64,000 nt of DNA from Salibaculum sp035270045 (GCF_035270045.1 NZ_DATFIP010000004.1:45288-109287), one strand, 5' to 3'; shown: positions 47,261 through 57,527, counted from the first letter of the stretch. The notes: a model not told the origin generated them from the sequence alone. Numbers and translations are program-made.

Positions 47261-48967
47261 ATGCCACGCACCCTGTCCCGCGCCCATTATGCCAGCATGT
47301 ACGGTCCCACCACAGGCGACCGGCTTCGGCTGGCCGACACGGAACTGGTGATCGAGGTCGAAAAGGATTTCACCACCTACGGCGAAGAGGTGAAGTTTGG
47401 CGGCGGAAAGGTGATCCGCGACGGGATGGGCCAGTCTCAGGCGACCCGCGCCGAGGGCGCGGTGGACACCGTCATCACCAATGCGCTGATCCTCGATCAT
47501 ACGGGCATATACAAGGCCGACGTTGGCCTGCGCGACGGGCGGATCGCCGCCATCGGCAAGGCTGGCAACCCCGACACCCAGCCCAATGTGGATATCGTCA
47601 TCGGCCCGGGGACCGAGGTCATCGCCGGCGAGGGCAAGATCCTGACCGCCGGGGGCTTTGACGCGCACATCCACTTCATCTGTCCCCAACAGGTCGAGGA
47701 CGCGCTGCATTCAGGGATCACCACCATGCTGGGCGGCGGCACCGGCCCGGCCCACGGCACGCTGGCCACCACCTGCACGCCCGGCCCCTGGCACATCGGG
47801 CGGATGTTGCAGGCCGCCGATGCGCTGCCGATGAACCTCGCCTTCGCGGGCAAGGGCAACGCCAGCCTGCCCGGCGCGCTGGCCGAGCAGGTCCGCGCCG
47901 GGGCTTGCGCACTCAAGCTGCACGAGGACTGGGGCACCACGCCCGGCGCCATCGACTGCTGCCTGTCGGTGGCCGAGGACATGGACATCCAGGTGATGAT
48001 CCATACCGACACCCTAAACGAGAGCGGCTTCGTCGAGAACACGTTGGCGGCCTTCAAGGGCCGGGCCATTCACGCCTATCACACCGAGGGCGCGGGCGGC
48101 GGCCATGCCCCTGACATCATGAAGGTCGTCGGCACGCAGAACGTGCTGCCCTCTTCGACCAATCCGACCATGCCCTATACCGTCAACACAATCGAGGAAC
48201 ACCTCGACATGCTGATGGTCTGTCACCACCTCGACAAGGCGATCCCCGAGGATGTCGCCTTTGCCGAAAGCCGCATCCGGCGTGAGACCATCGCCGCAGA
48301 GGACATTCTGCACGACATGGGCGCCTTCTCGGTCATTTCCTCGGACAGCCAGGCCATGGGCCGCGTGGGCGAGGTCGTGCTGCGCTGTTGGCAGACCGCC
48401 GACAAGATGCGCCGCCAGAGCGGCCGCCTGCCAGAGGAGACCGGGGAGAACGACAATGCCCGCGTCAAGCGTTACATCGCGAAATACACGATCAACCCGG
48501 CAATCGTGCACGGGTTGAGCACGCATATTGGCAGCATCGAGGTTGGCAAGCGCGCCGACCTGTGCCTCTGGGACCCTGCCTTCTTTGGCGCCAAGCCAGA
48601 CATGGTGGTCATGGGCGGGTCCATCGTGATGGCCCAGATGGGGGACCCCAATGGCTCGGTCCCCGCCGAACCGGTGCACGCGCGGCCCATGTTCGGGGCG
48701 CTGGGCCGGGCGTTGGAGCGGTCTTCGGTCACCTTTGTCAGCGGCGCGGCCCATGACGACGGGATCGGCGCCGCGCTCGGGCTGGCAAAGGACACCCTGC
48801 CGGTGTCGAACACCCGCAGCATCGGCAAGCGCGACATGATCCACAACAACCTGACACCCGAGGTCGAGGTCGACCCCGAGACCTACGAGGTGCGCGCCGA
48901 TGGCGCGGTTCTGACCTGCGCGCCGGCCGAGGAGCTGCCGCTGGCGCAACGCTATTTCCTGTTCTGA
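47261..48967 (+). CDS. ureC: Urease subunit alpha (catalytic)
   Basis: The 568-residue catalytic subunit with the dinuclear nickel site. The ligands are all present: HIHF in GGFDAHIHFICPQQVEDA, the carbamylated lysine (K219) in ACALKLHEDWG, histidines in IHTDTLNESGF and AYHTEGAGGGHAPDI, the flap-type cysteine and histidines in MVCHHLDKAIPEDVAF, and the aspartate in ISSDSQAMGR. Nothing suggests inactivation. The ATG at 47261 starts right after the ureB stop. Confidence 0.98.
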   Translation: MPRTLSRAHYASMYGPTTGDRLRLADTELVIEVEKDFTTYGEEVKFGGGKVIRDGMGQSQATRAEGAVDTVITNALILDHTGIYKADVGLRDGRIAAIGKAGNPDTQPNVDIVIGPGTEVIAGEGKILTAGGFDAHIHFICPQQVEDALHSGITTMLGGGTGPAHGTLATTCTPGPWHIGRMLQAADALPMNLAFAGKGNASLPGALAEQVRAGACALKLHEDWGTTPGAIDCCLSVAEDMDIQVMIHTDTLNESGFVENTLAAFKGRAIHAYHTEGAGGGHAPDIMKVVGTQNVLPSSTNPTMPYTVNTIEEHLDMLMVCHHLDKAIPEDVAFAESRIRRETIAAEDILHDMGAFSVISSDSQAMGRVGEVVLRCWQTADKMRRQSGRLPEETGENDNARVKRYIAKYTINPAIVHGLSTHIGSIEVGKRADLCLWDPAFFGAKPDMVVMGGSIVMAQMGDPNGSVPAEPVHARPMFGALGRALERSSVTFVSGAAHDDGIGAALGLAKDTLPVSNTRSIGKRDMIHNNLTPEVEVDPETYEVRADGAVLTCAPAEELPLAQRYFLF

Positions 48968-48979
48968 GGAGGCCCCACC

Positions 48980-49468
48980 ATGCCAGAGTCCGATCTGACC
49001 GAACTGCCCGTGGCGCGTGCGCTGCTGTCGGCGCCGGTGCCTGACGTGGCCGATACCGTTCTGCTGGATTATGACGGGCGGCTGTTGCGCCGCAAACGGC
49101 TGGTGGGGCAGGGCGGGCTTGCCTTCCTGGTGGACCTGCCCGACCTGACCAACCTGGACGATCACTGGGGCCTTGTGCTGGGCGATGGGCGGGCGGTGGC
49201 CGTCGCGGCGGCCCCCGAGGATCTGGTCGAGGTGCGCGGCGATCTGGCCCGTCTGGCCTGGCATATCGGGAACCGGCATACGCCATGCCAGATCGGCGTC
49301 GATCACCTGGTGATCCGCCGCGATCCGGTGATCGAGGCGATGCTGGCCCGGCTGGGGGCGGACCTGGGCCCCGTCACCGGCCCCTTTCGCCCGGAAGGCG
49401 GCGCATATGGCAAGGGTCGCACCATGGGGCACGACCATGGCCACACGCATGAACACGGACCTGGCTGA
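48980..49468 (+). CDS. ureE: Urease accessory nickel metallochaperone UreE
   Basis: A 162-residue nickel carrier. The peptide-binding N-terminal domain (VLLDYDGRLLRRKRL) is followed by the metal-binding domain with GNRHTPCQIGVDHLVI, whose histidine matches the conserved nickel ligand. The C-terminus is a short His-rich tail (HDHGHTHEHGPG), suggesting storage or transfer of nickel. It follows ureC by 12 bp with a GAGGAGG ribosome binding site. Confidence 0.94.
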   Translation: MPESDLTELPVARALLSAPVPDVADTVLLDYDGRLLRRKRLVGQGGLAFLVDLPDLTNLDDHWGLVLGDGRAVAVAAAPEDLVEVRGDLARLAWHIGNRHTPCQIGVDHLVIRRDPVIEAMLARLGADLGPVTGPFRPEGGAYGKGRTMGHDHGHTHEHGPG

Positions 49469-50100
49469 TGCTGACGCCCGCGCACTTGAAAGTGGTGCAA
49501 TGGCTTTCGCCGGCCTTCCCGGTCGGCAGCTACGCCTATTCGCACGGGCTGGAGGCCGCCATCGCGGCGGGCACGGTCGCCGATGCGCCCGCTTTGGAGG
49601 CCTGGCTGGGCAACCTGCTGGACTTTGGCGCTGGCTGGCAGGACGCGGTCCTGCTGGCGCACGCCCTGGCCGGCGCGGCCGAGCCGACGGACGATCTGGC
49701 GCGCGCGCTCCAGCCCTGTGCCGAACGCCTGCAAGAGACGCGAGAACAGGGCATGGCTTTTGCGCGGACGGTGGCCGGGATCACCGGGCGCGACATGCCC
49801 GCGCGGTTGCTGCCCGTGGCGGTCGGAGAGGCTGCCGCGCCGCTTGACGTGCCTGCCGAAGACGTGATCGCGCTTTATCTGCAGGCCTTCACCGGCAACC
49901 TGGTGACGATTGCGACGCGTCTTGTCCCGTTGGGCCAGACCGAAGGACAGGCGGTGTTGGACCGGCTTGCGCCGCGCTTGCCCGGGATCGCCGCGCGGGC
50001 TGCCGACGCCCCGCTCGAGGCGCTGGGCGGATGCGCGCTGGCCGGGGATCTGGCCGCGATGACCCATGAAACGCAAGAGGTGAGGATCTGCCGCACATGA
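49468..50100 (+). CDS. ureF: Urease accessory protein UreF
   Basis: A 210-residue, all-helical protein that gates UreG GTPase within the UreD-F-G activation complex. Typical stretches are WLSPAFPVGSYAYSHGLEAA and AEDVIALYLQAFTGNLVTIATRLVPLGQT. Its ATG overlaps the ureE stop by one base, and its own stop overlaps the ureG start by four. Confidence 0.93.
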   Translation: MLTPAHLKVVQWLSPAFPVGSYAYSHGLEAAIAAGTVADAPALEAWLGNLLDFGAGWQDAVLLAHALAGAAEPTDDLARALQPCAERLQETREQGMAFARTVAGITGRDMPARLLPVAVGEAAAPLDVPAEDVIALYLQAFTGNLVTIATRLVPLGQTEGQAVLDRLAPRLPGIAARAADAPLEALGGCALAGDLAAMTHETQEVRICRT

Positions 50101-50738
50101 CCACATCATCCATGAATGGCCCGCTGCGCGTGGGCATCGGCGGCCCCGTGGGGGCTGGCAAGACGACCCTGACCGAGGGGTTGGCGCGAGCGTTGGCGCC
50201 ACGCTGCTCCATGGCGGTGGTCACCAACGACATCTACACGCGCGAGGATGCCGAGGCGCTGATGCGCGCGCAGGTACTGCCCGGCGAGCGCATCCGGGGG
50301 GTCGAGACGGGCGGCTGCCCGCATACCGCGATCCGCGAGGATGCCTCGATCAACCTTGCCGCCGTGGCCGAATTGACCGAGGCCTTTCCGGATCTGGACC
50401 TTGTGCTGATCGAATCCGGGGGTGACAACCTGGCGGCCACCTTCAGCCCGGAACTGGCCGACCTGAGCATCTATGTCATCGACACCGCCGCAGGTCAGGA
50501 CATTCCGCGCAAACGCGGACCGGGGCTGGTCAAATCGGACATGCTGGTGGTCAACAAGATCGACCTTGCGCCCCACGTGGGCGTCGATACCGACCGGCTG
50601 GAGGCCGACACACGGCGGGCGCGGCAGGGTCGGCCGCACGTGTTGGCCCAGCTGAACCGTGGTGTGGGGCTGGACCGCGTCGTCCGGTTCCTTGTCGCGG
50701 AAGGGGGCTTGCCAGTCGCCCTCGACAGGGCGTCCTGA
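50097..50738 (+). CDS. ureG: Urease accessory GTPase UreG
   Basis: A 213-residue SIMIBI-class GTPase that energises nickel delivery to urease. P-loop: GIGGPVGAGKTTLTEGLARAL. The nickel-binding CPH motif occurs as GGCPHTAIREDAS, and LVLIESGGDNLAATFSPEL and LVVNKIDLAPHVG are further G-domain elements. It is the last gene of the urease operon. Confidence 0.97.
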   Translation: MTTSSMNGPLRVGIGGPVGAGKTTLTEGLARALAPRCSMAVVTNDIYTREDAEALMRAQVLPGERIRGVETGGCPHTAIREDASINLAAVAELTEAFPDLDLVLIESGGDNLAATFSPELADLSIYVIDTAAGQDIPRKRGPGLVKSDMLVVNKIDLAPHVGVDTDRLEADTRRARQGRPHVLAQLNRGVGLDRVVRFLVAEGGLPVALDRAS

Positions 50739-50878
50739 GCGTGCGCGCCCCGCTGCCAGAACAGGCGCCGCACCCGGGCGCCTGGACCGAGACATGGCGT
50801 CCAGACCGGCGGCAGGAGGGCCGAATTGGGGGTGAAACGCAAAGCTGCTCGGCATTTGATCCAAGGAGAAATGCCTTC

Positions 50879-50959
50879 ATGGACGCAATGACGCCGGAGA
50901 AAAGTGCATTTAAACATAAAAATTCAGGCCAAAAGCCGATAATCACGGTCTACGGCTGA
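50879..50959 (+). CDS. Possible 26-residue leader peptide
   Basis: An ATG at 50879 is preceded by AAGGAG at 50863-50868 (10-base spacing) and opens a frame of 26 codons (MDAMTPEKSAFKHKNSGQKP, then IITVYG) ending at 50959. It is AT-richer than its surroundings and lies just upstream of a hairpin and of the ABC operon. It could be a leader peptide, a genuine small protein, or chance. No homologue is known to me. Confidence 0.28.
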   Translation: MDAMTPEKSAFKHKNSGQKPIITVYG

Positions 50960-50979
50960 GACAATCATCTAATCCGTTG

Positions 50980-50998
50980 CAATCCGGCCTCCGGATTG
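50980..50998 (+). terminator. Hairpin, possible weak terminator or attenuator before the ABC operon
   Basis: CAATCCGG (50980-50987) and CCGGATTG (50991-50998) form an 8-bp stem with a 3-base loop, followed by CTTTAG. The T-run is poor. It may end urease transcription weakly or act in the leader of the downstream operon. Confidence 0.4.
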
Positions 50999-51055
50999 CT
51001 TTAGTCTGGAAACGCAAGTGCAGCGACAAGCTGCCAGGTAACAGGGAGACACGGC

Positions 51056-52156
51056 TTGGCCGATGGTGCATCCAACGATGCGTTCGTGGAATTCGAACGC
51101 GTGCAGAAAAGCTACGACGGCGAAATGCTCGTCGTCAAAGATCTCAACCTCGACATGCCACGTGGCGAATTCCTGACGATGCTCGGGCCGTCCGGCTCGG
51201 GCAAGACGACCTGCCTTATGATGCTTGCCGGCTTCGAGACCGCGACCCACGGCGATATCCGGCTGGGCGGCAAGTCGATCAACGACATCCCGCCGCACAA
51301 GCGCGGGATCGGCATGGTCTTCCAGAATTATGCGCTGTTCCCACACATGACGATCGCCGAGAACCTGTCCTTCCCGCTGGAAGTGCGTGGCATGGGCAAG
51401 TCCGACCGCGAGGAAAAGATCAAGCGCGCGCTCGACATGGTCGAGATGGGCGACTTCGGCGGCCGGCGCCCGGCGCAGTTGTCGGGTGGCCAGCAGCAGC
51501 GGGTCGCGCTGGCCCGCGCGCTGGTGTTCGAGCCCGAGCTTGTGTTGATGGACGAGCCGCTTGGCGCGCTCGACAAGCAGCTGCGAGAGAAGATGCAGTT
51601 CGAGATCACCCACCTGGCCCACAACCTCGGGATCACCACGGTGTACGTCACCCACGACCAGACCGAGGCGCTGACCATGTCTGACCGGGTAGCCGTTTTC
51701 GACGACGGCCGCATCCAGCAGCTGGCCCCGCCTGACGAGCTTTACGAGAGCCCGCAGAACAGCTTCGTCGCGCAGTTCATCGGCGAGAACAACACGCTCG
51801 AAGGTACCATCAAGGAAATCAAGGGCGAGACCTGCATCGTGGAACTCGACGATGGCGAGATCATCGATGCCAAACCCGTCAATGTCGACAAGGTCGGCGA
51901 CAGGACACTCGTTTCGATCCGCCCCGAACGGGTCGAGATCGACCAGTCGCGCCTGCAGGAAGGCGCGCACACCCTCGATGCCGAGGTGCTGGAGTTCATC
52001 TACATGGGTGACATCTTCCGCACGCGGCTTCGGGTGGCCGGGCAGGATGATTTCATCATCAAGACCCGCAACGCCCCAGATCAGCAACGCCTTGAGCCGG
52101 GCCAGAACATCAAGATTGGCTGGCTGGCCGAGGACTGTCGTGCGCTCGACCTCTGA
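51056..52156 (+). CDS. Polyamine-type ABC transporter ATP-binding protein
   Basis: A 366-residue ATPase of the PotA/YdcT family. Walker A is LGPSGSGKTTCLMM, the Q-loop segment is VFQNYALFPHMT, the signature LSGGQQQRVALARAL, Walker B LVLMDEPLGALD and the switch histidine TTVYVTHDQTEAL. A C-terminal TOBE domain (about residues 280-360) follows. It starts with TTG at 51056 after AGGGAGAC, fixing the N-terminus. It is first in a four-gene operon with a binding protein and two permeases. Confidence 0.92.
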   Translation: MADGASNDAFVEFERVQKSYDGEMLVVKDLNLDMPRGEFLTMLGPSGSGKTTCLMMLAGFETATHGDIRLGGKSINDIPPHKRGIGMVFQNYALFPHMTIAENLSFPLEVRGMGKSDREEKIKRALDMVEMGDFGGRRPAQLSGGQQQRVALARALVFEPELVLMDEPLGALDKQLREKMQFEITHLAHNLGITTVYVTHDQTEALTMSDRVAVFDDGRIQQLAPPDELYESPQNSFVAQFIGENNTLEGTIKEIKGETCIVELDDGEIIDAKPVNVDKVGDRTLVSIRPERVEIDQSRLQEGAHTLDAEVLEFIYMGDIFRTRLRVAGQDDFIIKTRNAPDQQRLEPGQNIKIGWLAEDCRALDL

Positions 52157-52249
52157 ACGTGGTCGGGTGCATGTCAAGCGTGGAGCGGCCCAGACCCGGT
52201 TGCCGGTCCCGCAAACCCAATGAAACCGGGAGACATACGGGAGTATGAA

Positions 52250-53365
<1,116 letters not shown>

Positions 53366-53378
53366 GGGCTTGCCTTTC

Positions 53379-53404
53379 GGAGGGGCCGGCAAGCCGGCCC
53401 CTCC
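53379..53404 (+). other. Stable intercistronic hairpin after the binding-protein gene
   Basis: A near-perfect stem of 11-12 bp (GGAGGGGCCGGC at 53379-53390 with GCCGGCCCCTCC at 53393-53404) lies in the 105-bp gap before the first permease gene. No T-run follows. In many ABC operons such hairpins protect the binding-protein mRNA and lower downstream expression, giving excess binding protein. Confidence 0.6.
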
Positions 53405-53470
53405 ACACTTCCAATTCGTTTGGACCTTTAAGAATACAGACCGGAAATCCGGCAGATCGACGGGGAAACG

Positions 53471-55138
53471 ATGAGTGATAGCACAGATACCGGCCCGGTG
53501 CTGGCCGCCGACGGCTCGCCGCTCAAGCAAAGTCTGGCCAAGGCCCTACGGCGAGAGAAGTTGCGCGCCCTCGCGCTGATCGCGCCATTGCTGTTTTTCG
53601 TCGTGCTGACCTTCATCATCCCGATCCTGTCCATGCTGTTCCGTTCGGTCGAGAACCAGATCGTGTCGGACACTCTGCCCGGCACCGTCGCGGCGATCCA
53701 GGACTGGGACATCGACAGCGGTGAGGCGCCCGACGAACTGGTGTATCAACATCTCTTCATCGACCTTTTCAATGCCGAGGAGGCCAAGGAGCATACCAAG
53801 CTCGGCTCGCGCCTGAATTACGAACAGACCGGGCTGTCGTCGCTGTTCCGGAGTTCGGGCCGCAATGTCGATGACATCGGCGAGGCCTTTCAGGACCCGC
53901 TCGAAGAGATCGATCCGGCCTTCGAGGAGGCGGATTTCTGGTATGACATGATGAACGGCGCGGGCGGCGAGGGCCTTTTGGAGGAACGCCGCGGCATGTG
54001 GGAGGCGCAGGAAGGCGACCCCCTGGAAGGTGACGTCGGTTTCGTGCCCTCGCAGGCCATGATCGACCTGCTGCCCTGGACGACCACCGCCTATACCGAC
54101 TTCGCCATCTGGACGGCCCTCGTGGACGAGGATGTCGTGGCCGAGGAGGAGCCCTGGGAAGCGGTTTATGGTGCGCTGGGCATGGACCTGCGCAATCCCG
54201 AAACCGTCGCCGCCATTGCCGATTACGACGGTCCCGGCGCCGCGCAACTTCAAGCGGTGGTCGCCAATCTAGACAGGTTGCCCGAGACGACCTTTCGCGA
54301 AGCCTTCGCCGAATTGGACGAGGATTGGCTTGACCCCGAGGTCTGGGGGACGATTTCCGTCTACTCGCCCAACTACACGCCGGGGTATTTCCTCACCGCC
54401 ATCGACATGAAGCTCGGGACCGACGGGGTCGAGGCCCAGCCCGAAGACCGTCAGCTCTATATCAAGCTGTTCAACCGGACGCTCTTCATGTCGCTGGTCA
54501 TCACCGGGTCCTGCATCCTGCTGGGCTACCCGGTGGCCTGGCTGCTGGCAAACCTGCCGCTGCGCACGGCCAACGTGTTGATGATCCTTGTCCTGCTGCC
54601 CTTCTGGACCTCGCTCCTGGTGCGGACGTCTGCGTGGAAGGTGCTGCTGCAACAACAGGGGGTCATCAACGAGATCCTCGTCTGGCTGGGCTTCGTGGAT
54701 GATGCCAACCGATTGATCCTGATGAACAACCAGACCGGGACGATCATCGCCATGACGCACATCCTGCTGCCGTTCATGATCCTGCCGCTCTACTCGGTGA
54801 TGAAGACCATCGACCCGTCCTACCTGCGGGCGGCCAAGTCGCTGGGTGCGACCAACTTCGTGGCCTTCTGGCGGGTCTACTTCCCGCAGTCGGTTCCGGG
54901 CATCGGGGCGGGCTCTATCCTCGTATTCATCCTGTCGATCGGCTACTACATCACGCCCGAGATCGTCGGCGGCACCGATGGCGTCTTCATCTCGAACCGG
55001 ATCGCCTACCACATTTCCAGCTCGCTCAATTGGGGCCTCGCGGCCGCCCTGGGCTCTATCCTGCTGGTGGTGGTGCTGGTGCTTTACTGGCTCTACGACC
55101 GGATCGTCGGTATCGACAACGTGAAATTGGGGGGCTGA
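53471..55138 (+). CDS. ABC transporter permease (PotB-like) with a large periplasmic insertion
   Basis: A 555-residue inner-membrane protein. The first helix (ALALIAPLLFFVVLTFIIPIL, about residues 33-57) is followed by about 275 hydrophilic, acid-rich residues before the second helix near residue 337 (LFMSLVITGSCILLGYPVAW). The C-terminal part is a normal binding-protein-dependent transport domain with the EAA-type loop YLRAAKSLGATNFVAFWRVYF. The usual PotB is about 280-300 residues, so the extra part is real and in frame. The insertion has no recognised motif and should face the periplasm. It is coupled to the next gene by only four bases. Confidence 0.88.
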   Translation: MSDSTDTGPVLAADGSPLKQSLAKALRREKLRALALIAPLLFFVVLTFIIPILSMLFRSVENQIVSDTLPGTVAAIQDWDIDSGEAPDELVYQHLFIDLFNAEEAKEHTKLGSRLNYEQTGLSSLFRSSGRNVDDIGEAFQDPLEEIDPAFEEADFWYDMMNGAGGEGLLEERRGMWEAQEGDPLEGDVGFVPSQAMIDLLPWTTTAYTDFAIWTALVDEDVVAEEEPWEAVYGALGMDLRNPETVAAIADYDGPGAAQLQAVVANLDRLPETTFREAFAELDEDWLDPEVWGTISVYSPNYTPGYFLTAIDMKLGTDGVEAQPEDRQLYIKLFNRTLFMSLVITGSCILLGYPVAWLLANLPLRTANVLMILVLLPFWTSLLVRTSAWKVLLQQQGVINEILVWLGFVDDANRLILMNNQTGTIIAMTHILLPFMILPLYSVMKTIDPSYLRAAKSLGATNFVAFWRVYFPQSVPGIGAGSILVFILSIGYYITPEIVGGTDGVFISNRIAYHISSSLNWGLAAALGSILLVVVLVLYWLYDRIVGIDNVKLGG

Positions 55139-55142
55139 TCTC

Positions 55143-56534
55143 ATGAGCACTTTGACCGTGAACGTGGAACGCCCGCCGCTGCTGACCTTCACCATGCCCG
55201 TGGTGGCCGTGCTGGGGGCCTGCTTCGGCTTCGTTACCGGAAACATCTTTGGCGAGGCCTGGCTGGGTTTCGCGAGCGGGGCCGTGATCGGCGCCATCCT
55301 CGCCGGTATCCTTGCACGGATCGTCCAGGTGCGGCTCTGGCAGAAGATCTGGGGCACCTGCGCGCTCTTTGCGATCGTCGGCCTTGTCGCGGGTGGCCTG
55401 GGCGGCCTTGTGGGCGGGGCGGTCATGGGCCTGTCGATGGGCTGGTTCGGCACCTGGATCGGGTCGGGGCAATATCGCGCCGGCGTGCCGATCTACTACA
55501 CCGCCGGGCAAACGCTCTGGCACAACATCTTCCTGTTCATCTGTGCCTTCGTGTTTTTCTTCCTGATCGCGCCGCTGATCCCGGTCATGTGGCTGAGCTT
55601 CAATGCCGAGAATTTCTTCACGTTCACCCCGGAAATGCTGGCTTTCCAGGCCGAGGGCTACAGCCTGAAGCACTACCGCGAATTCTTCAGTGGCGGCGGC
55701 CACCCGGTACAGGGCATCCTTTACGGCGTGGTCATTGGCGCGGTCCTGGGCGGGCTGGTGCAATTGCTGCCCAACGCCCAGCGCGGCCTGACCAAGATTC
55801 TGGTCTACGGCGTTGTCGGTGCGCTGATCGGCGTCGTGGTCGGCAAGATGTGGGGCGTTTCGGGGGCCGAGTGGATGACCCCGCTCAAGAACTCGCTGAT
55901 TATCGCACCCTTCGCGACATTGATATCGGTCAGCCTTGGGACGCTCGCCGCCATCGGCCTGTCGCAGACCCATGTGCCCGGGCGTCAGGCGATCATGGCT
56001 ATCCTGATTTCTCCGATGATCGTGCCGCTGATCATCTCGGCGACCGGCATGTTCTTCTTCTACGCGCCGCTGGGCAACTGGCTGCAGGCGAACCTCGGCC
56101 TGAACCAGACCTTCGTCGGCTACGTCAAGGTGATCCTGGCACACGCCGCGCTCGGCGTGCCGTTCGTCATAATCACCGTGACGGCCACGTTGGTCGGCTT
56201 CGACAAGTCTCTGACACGCGCGGCGGCAAACATGGGGGCAAACCCCGTGACGACCTTCTTCCGGGTGCAGATGCCGCTGATCCTGCCCGGGGTGATCTCG
56301 GGGGGGCTCTTTGCTTTCATCACGTCCTTTGACGAGGTGGTGGTCGTGCTTTTCGTCGGGTCCGCCCAGCAGCAGACCCTGCCGTGGCAGATGTTTACCG
56401 GGCTGCGCGAACAGATCAGTCCGACAATCCTCGCGGCGGCGACGATCCTGGTGACCATCTCGATCTGCCTGTTGACGACCGTGGAGCTTCTGCGGCGCCG
56501 TTCCGAGCGACTGCGCGGAATGAGCCCGGGCTGA
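55143..56534 (+). CDS. ABC transporter permease (PotC-like) with extra membrane segments
   Basis: A 463-residue partner permease. The N-terminal ~115 residues contain three glycine-rich hydrophobic segments (for example LVAGGLGGLVGGAVMGLSMG) absent from ordinary PotC. A second hydrophobic pair (about residues 195-240) precedes the standard transport domain. The canonical core has NSLIIAPFATLISVSLGTLAAIGL and the EAA loop LTRAAANMGANPVTTFFRVQMP. Ordinary homologues are about 260-280 residues. It is last in the operon, with a terminator downstream. Confidence 0.88.
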   Translation: MSTLTVNVERPPLLTFTMPVVAVLGACFGFVTGNIFGEAWLGFASGAVIGAILAGILARIVQVRLWQKIWGTCALFAIVGLVAGGLGGLVGGAVMGLSMGWFGTWIGSGQYRAGVPIYYTAGQTLWHNIFLFICAFVFFFLIAPLIPVMWLSFNAENFFTFTPEMLAFQAEGYSLKHYREFFSGGGHPVQGILYGVVIGAVLGGLVQLLPNAQRGLTKILVYGVVGALIGVVVGKMWGVSGAEWMTPLKNSLIIAPFATLISVSLGTLAAIGLSQTHVPGRQAIMAILISPMIVPLIISATGMFFFYAPLGNWLQANLGLNQTFVGYVKVILAHAALGVPFVIITVTATLVGFDKSLTRAAANMGANPVTTFFRVQMPLILPGVISGGLFAFITSFDEVVVVLFVGSAQQQTLPWQMFTGLREQISPTILAAATILVTISICLLTTVELLRRRSERLRGMSPG

Positions 56535-56560
56535 GGATTGTCGCAGGACATGCAGCAGGG

Positions 56561-56587
56561 GGCCGCGCCAAGGGGCGCGGCCTTTTT
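56561..56587 (+). terminator. Rho-independent terminator of the ABC operon
   Basis: GGCCGCGCC (56561-56569) and GGCGCGGCC (56574-56582) pair around AAGG, followed by TTTTT. It sits just before the convergent AEC transporter gene's stop at 56592. Confidence 0.88.
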
Positions 56588-56591
56588 CCGT

Positions 56592-57521
56592 TCAGGGCAG
56601 GACCGACAGCCAGACCGTCGCGCTGAGCATCGTCAGACCCGTCCCGATCAGAACCGCCGAAGCTGCAACGCGCTTGGCCACGCCGTAGAGATTGGCGAAG
56701 AGATAGGCGTTGACGCCCGGTGCCATGGCCCCCGTAATCACGGCCGAGCGCAGGGCCTCGTTCGAAAGGCCCATGACCCGGCCCAGGCCAAGTGTGATTG
56801 CCGGATGAAGCAGCAGCGAAATCGCGCAAACGTAAAGGATCACGCGCATGTCTCCCTCGGGGCGATAGCGATGCAGCACTCCACCAAGTCCGAAGAGGGC
56901 CGCCGGAAGGCCCGCTCGAACCAGAAGGTCGACAGCATCGGTCAGCACCGCCGGCAGGGCGATCCCGGCCAGGTTCACCAGGAAGCCTGCGCCGATCCCC
57001 AGCACCAGCGCGTTGGACAAGATCGCCCGCAGCGCCTTGCCCGGGAGTGCGCGCGCCGAGGTGCCGCCCGCCCGCGCAATCTCCATCGCGGTGATGCCCA
57101 AGGCATAGCAAAAGGGCGCGTGCAGGGCGATGATGGCGTAGTTCGATGTCAGCGCGTCGGCGCCATAGGCCCGCTCGGTGATCGGCAGGCCCAGCAGTAG
57201 CGTGTTCGAGAACAGCCCGATAAACCCGATGGCGACGCTTTCTTCCCAGTCGCGCCGGAACAAGAGCCGTGCCCCGGTCAGTCCGGCCAGGAACCCCGCC
57301 AACGCCCCGCAGTAGAACGACAGCAGCAGCGGCCCGTCAAAGTCCCGGCCCAGGTCGAGGGTCGCGATCGCCCGGAACAGCAGCAGCGGAATGGCGATGT
57401 CCTGGGCAAATTTCATCAGCCCGTCGATGCCGCTGTCGGTCATCCATCCGCGCCAACGGGCCAAGTAGCCGACTCCCACCACGAGGAAGACCGGCAGGAT
57501 GACCGTGGCCAGGGGCGCCAT
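56592..57521 (-). CDS. AEC (auxin efflux carrier) family transporter
   Basis: A 309-residue membrane protein with about ten hydrophobic helices. It opens VILPVFLVVGVGYLARWRGW and has FIGLFSNTLLLGLPITERAYG and MAPGVNAYLFANLYG, family hallmarks. Bacterial members export or exchange malate, malonate or other small acids; the substrate here is unknown. It follows the MBL hydrolase gene by 6 bp at the end of a leftward housekeeping cluster. Confidence 0.88.
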   Translation of the reverse strand: MAPLATVILPVFLVVGVGYLARWRGWMTDSGIDGLMKFAQDIAIPLLLFRAIATLDLGRDFDGPLLLSFYCGALAGFLAGLTGARLLFRRDWEESVAIGFIGLFSNTLLLGLPITERAYGADALTSNYAIIALHAPFCYALGITAMEIARAGGTSARALPGKALRAILSNALVLGIGAGFLVNLAGIALPAVLTDAVDLLVRAGLPAALFGLGGVLHRYRPEGDMRVILYVCAISLLLHPAITLGLGRVMGLSNEALRSAVITGAMAPGVNAYLFANLYGVAKRVAASAVLIGTGLTMLSATVWLSVLP

Positions 57522-57527
57522 GTCGCC

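Larger units (their letters stand above)
50739..51055. other. 317-bp region between urease and ABC operons
   Basis: No conventional gene. It contains a 26-codon open frame with a good ribosome binding site and a short hairpin, each listed separately. The right end has AGGGAG, seven to twelve bases before the TTG start of the ABC ATPase. Confidence 0.5.

Noticed and set aside
50741..50959. A GTG-started 72-codon frame after ureG
   Set aside because: No ribosome binding site at that start; only the final 26 codons have a plausible start, listed separately at low confidence.
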